The notes below the pieces were generated by a model that did no database searches, had not been told where the DNA came from, and worked only from the letters and a program-made list of their open reading frames with translations. From contig JAEYRX010000106.1 in assembly GCA_023435225.1 (NCBI GenBank), positions 1 to 53,187 on the forward strand: a stretch of DNA of 53,187 nt, given 5' to 3'. The stretch is from Bacillota bacterium (lineage in GTDB: Bacteria; Bacillota; UBA4882; UBA8346). Shown here one piece after another: positions 52,201 through 53,187 of this stretch. The number at the start of each line of letters is the position of its first letter. The stretch's first letter is position 1. Made by a program: the position numbers and the translations under genes.

Positions 52201-52736
52201 GCGTCACTGATGGCCGCCTGACTCCCGAAGGCAACCTTTATTTAACTTTGAACTTCCATGAGAAACACCCCTTTGAACTCTTTGCCCAGATCGGCAAAGC
52301 CGGCAGCGATATCTCCGCTTTTACCGAAGCCATCGCCCGCCTGATATCGCTGGCTTTCCGTTGCGGGATCGACCCGGAGGCAGTGGCTGACGAGTTACTG
52401 GGGATCGGCGGCAGCCGGTTTGTAGGCTTCGGCCCGAACAGGGTCCGGTCAGTCCCGGATGCGATAGGGCAGTTTTTGAATGAGAATATCAATAAGATGA
52501 CGGAATCGGAAAACGAGAACGATGAATCCTCACAATTGGAACTGGGGTTGGCGGAATCGGAATCGGCGCCGGTTTCGAATACGCAACCGGAGACGGAGCA
52601 TGGTCATAATGGGAATGGAAAGAACGGGAAGAATGGGAAGGTAAGGTATAACCTATGTCCGGTTTGCGGTATGCATACGTTTGGGTTTGTGGAAGGGTGC
52701 GCCAAGTGCGTGAGTTGCGGGCATTCGGAGTGTTAA
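49275..52736 (+). CDS. nrdJ: Adenosylcobalamin-dependent ribonucleotide reductase with intein
   Basis: Class II reductase that makes deoxynucleotides using B12. The host protein is about 787 residues; an in-frame 366-residue intein (residues 272-637) brings the total to 1153. Host motifs include LSACFVLP, GGGTGFSFSQ, the active-site NPCGEQPLLPYESCNLGS (split by the intein), ATTTTIAPTGTISI and a C-terminal zinc-type tail with CPVCG and CVSCG. The radical-bearing Cys in NPCGE is the first residue after the intein, so the enzyme should need splicing. The start is GTG with GGAGGGG 7 bases upstream. Confidence 0.96.
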   Translation: MDLSANAKAVLERRYLRKEAGKPVETPEEMLQRVAQHIAAIEGTAFNTPESEISEITTAFFEIMDRKKFMPNSPTLMNAGRDLGQLSACFVLPIDDSMESIFESLKIAALIHKSGGGTGFSFSQIRPKNDQVGSTGGVASGPLSFLRVFNASTEAVKQGGTRRGANMGILRVDHPDIIEFIEAKKIKGEIANFNLSVALTDSFMEALEKGEDYYLVNPRTKQPMGKLSAREVFEKIVLSAWAGGEPGIIFIDRMNEANPTPNIAAIESTNPCLTGDTWVLTGDGPAQIRDILGRHTYLALNGAFHQSDKKGFFKTGTKKVIKLNTDRGYELTMTRDHLVRVAVKITRYGIKEEWKAAGELNPKDKLILSNNRGIKWEGKGCFNEGLLLGFLIGDGTLKDEGGVICIWGDNEEAQSLMKAVGEAAHTLPHRSDFKGFQTMIGARKENRMRIAALRDLAAKYNIVPGKKKITNDIEKSSYEFYRGFLRGLFDTDGTVVGDHNRGLSVRLWQNDLECLKRVQRMLLRLGIASTVYQNRKNEEIKSMPDGKGGYKDYPVKSGHELVITQDNLLAFSEIIGFSSVKKQNRLTEGLESYKRALNRERFVATITSIVGAGEEEVYDVQVPGINAFDANGIYVHNCGEQPLLPYESCNLGSLNLAVMVKRNEDGKYEIDWEELGRVTRLSVRFLDDVIEANRFPISQIEKMTKSNRKIGLGVMGWADLLIKLRISYQSEEAIKLAEEIFQFIDEESKKASVDLAKTRGTFPNFKGSIYDCKGGLKLRNATTTTIAPTGTISIICDTSGGVEPLFSLAFTRQIMDNDRLIEVNHTFEEIAKEEGFYSPELMNRIAENGGIHGIEEIPEDLRPVLITAHDIVPEWHIRMQAAFQKYTDNAVSKTINFPSDATPDQVAEAYHLAFKLGCKGLTVYRDGSLDNQPMQKGVDKKAAEPQEHTDGSSETHLSYGEWGKILPIKRPKRLVGVTDGRLTPEGNLYLTLNFHEKHPFELFAQIGKAGSDISAFTEAIARLISLAFRCGIDPEAVADELLGIGGSRFVGFGPNRVRSVPDAIGQFLNENINKMTESENENDESSQLELGLAESESAPVSNTQPETEHGHNGNGKNGKNGKVRYNLCPVCGMHTFGFVEGCAKCVSCGHSEC
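50088..51185 (+). mobile_element. Intein with LAGLIDADG homing-endonuclease domain
   Basis: The intein begins with Cys (CLTGDTWV) and ends GIYVHN, next to host Cys+1. Block B has TMTRDH. Two LAGLIDADG-type motifs lie in LLGFLIGDG and GLFDTDGTV, each with an acidic residue, so the endonuclease could be active. Block F is VYDVQVPG. The last His-Asn pair and following Cys fit the class 1 splicing mechanism. The intein interrupts host sequence between TNP and CGEQ, which read together as the family's normal STNPCGEQ. Confidence 0.94.
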
Positions 52737-52743
52737 GTGAAAA

Positions 52744-52844
52744 GACCCTATCCCTGATATGGAATTAGTTGATATCGCGACGAGTCGGCTTTTCGACCTA
52801 ATTGACAACGAAGCAAAACCAGTACCCTTTAAGGGAAAGGGTCG
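52744..52844. repeat. Family 5 repeat, copy 2
   Basis: Left GACCCTATCCCTGATATGG, right CCCTTTAAGGGAAAGGGTC. The inner part contains ACGAAGCAAAACCAGTACCC, shared with copy 3. Confidence 0.78.
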
Positions 52845-52915
52845 CTTTTAGATATGCAAAGCCGGGACCTGTCAGATAGGAAAGCAGGTAATTGAAGGTG
52901 AAGATTAGGGTCAAT

Positions 52916-53069
52916 GACCCTATCCCTTAAAGGGGATTAGCTGATCCGTTGTAGCTTAAGGACATAAAAAAAGAATGACAATAAGTAATTCAAAAACTTG
53001 AAAGCCTAAATTGCTTCGCATTGGCTCTCCGATTAAATAGACAACGAAGCAAAACCAGTACCCTTTAAG
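52916..53069. repeat. Family 5 repeat, copy 3, interrupted
   Basis: Left GACCCTATCCCTTAAAGGG; right ACGAAGCAAAACCAGTACCC followed by TTTAAG, identical to copy 2 for about 29 bases. Copy 2 goes on to GGAAAGGGTC, but copy 3 breaks off at 53070. Confidence 0.75.
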
Positions 53070-53187
53070 ATATAATGGAAGTGTCAGCCTGTTCAGTATG
53101 CCACACGTAGGTTATACTGAAAGTGATAAACTTAAGCAGTACAGAGCTACAACGCATAAGGAGGCTGACACCTAAATGAAGTATACC
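53070..53187 (+). mobile_element. Probable left end of an insertion sequence
   Basis: Repeat copy 3 is broken at 53070. Just after, GTGTCAGCCT (53081-53090) pairs with AGGCTGACAC (53162-53171), and the right arm overlaps the ribosome site AAGGAGG (53158-53164). A start codon follows. Such an arrangement, with a hairpin over the transposase ribosome site, is typical of insertion sequences. The family cannot be named from so little. Confidence 0.5.
53176..53187 (+). CDS. Start of a gene, possibly a transposase (cut by the window)
   Basis: ATG at 53176 gives only the four residues MKYT before the window ends. AAGGAGG lies 11 bases upstream. Identity is not known; a transposase is an inference from the flanking inverted repeat and the broken family 5 element. 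Confidence 0.4.

Larger units (their letters stand above)
52737..53175. other. Gene-free region after nrdJ
   Basis: Two family 5 repeat copies, then the putative end of an insertion sequence. No ORF with a convincing ribosome site before 53176. Confidence 0.6.

Overview
The window reads as chromosome from an endospore-forming, probably strictly anaerobic member of the Bacillota (Clostridia or Limnochordia-like). The evidence is low GC, strong GGAGG-type ribosome sites, frequent TTG/GTG starts, sporulation genes (spoIVA, yunB, a PdaB-like deacetylase), a B12-dependent ribonucleotide reductase and an [FeFe]-hydrogenase-related cluster. The species cannot be named from the sequence. No rRNA, tRNA, CRISPR array or prophage was seen.

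Layout. 0.2-8.2 kb: a small stress-type protein, a DUF512/radical-SAM protein, der, plsY-gpsA, spoIVA and an HU gene; the order der...gpsA...spoIVA...hup resembles other spore formers. 8.4-17.2 kb: PdaB-like deacetylase, signal peptidase I, an ABC-F ATPase, lon and mutS2. 17.4-30.5 kb: class A penicillin-binding protein (minus) opposite yunB, then HD-domain, M20 peptidase, nucleotidyltransferase, degenerate HD, phosphofructokinase (minus), Nudix, HAD, PHP (minus), a lipoprotein and a LysR regulator (minus). 30.7-34.5 kb: a single-chain FGAM synthase. 34.5-35.6 kb: a 1.1 kb gene-poor stretch with a possible decayed gene. 35.6-43.2 kb: a SPOR protein, then a redox/signalling cluster (DRTGG, anti-sigma-type ATPase, sensory-type [FeFe]-hydrogenase, DRTGG, PHP, NuoE-like, ATPase, NuoF-like). 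43.4-48.9 kb: exported proteins including an M16 peptidase pair. 49.3-52.7 kb: nrdJ, carrying an intein and preceded by two NrdR-box-like sites over a promoter. The window ends at what looks like the left end of an insertion sequence.

How the genes work together. The 36.4-43.2 kb cluster looks like a hydrogen/redox-sensing module next to diaphorase subunits: the hydrogenase homologue keeps all four H-cluster cysteines but has Ala where the catalytic enzymes have the proton-relay Cys, and the cluster has no catalytic HydA. The nrdJ intein lies immediately before the radical-bearing cysteine, so the enzyme should be inactive until splicing.

A striking feature is the density of short palindromic repeats between genes. 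At least six families are visible. In the best one the outer arms and inner stems differ between copies but stay complementary around an 8-base loop, and in two places the repeat arm supplies the stop codon of the preceding gene.
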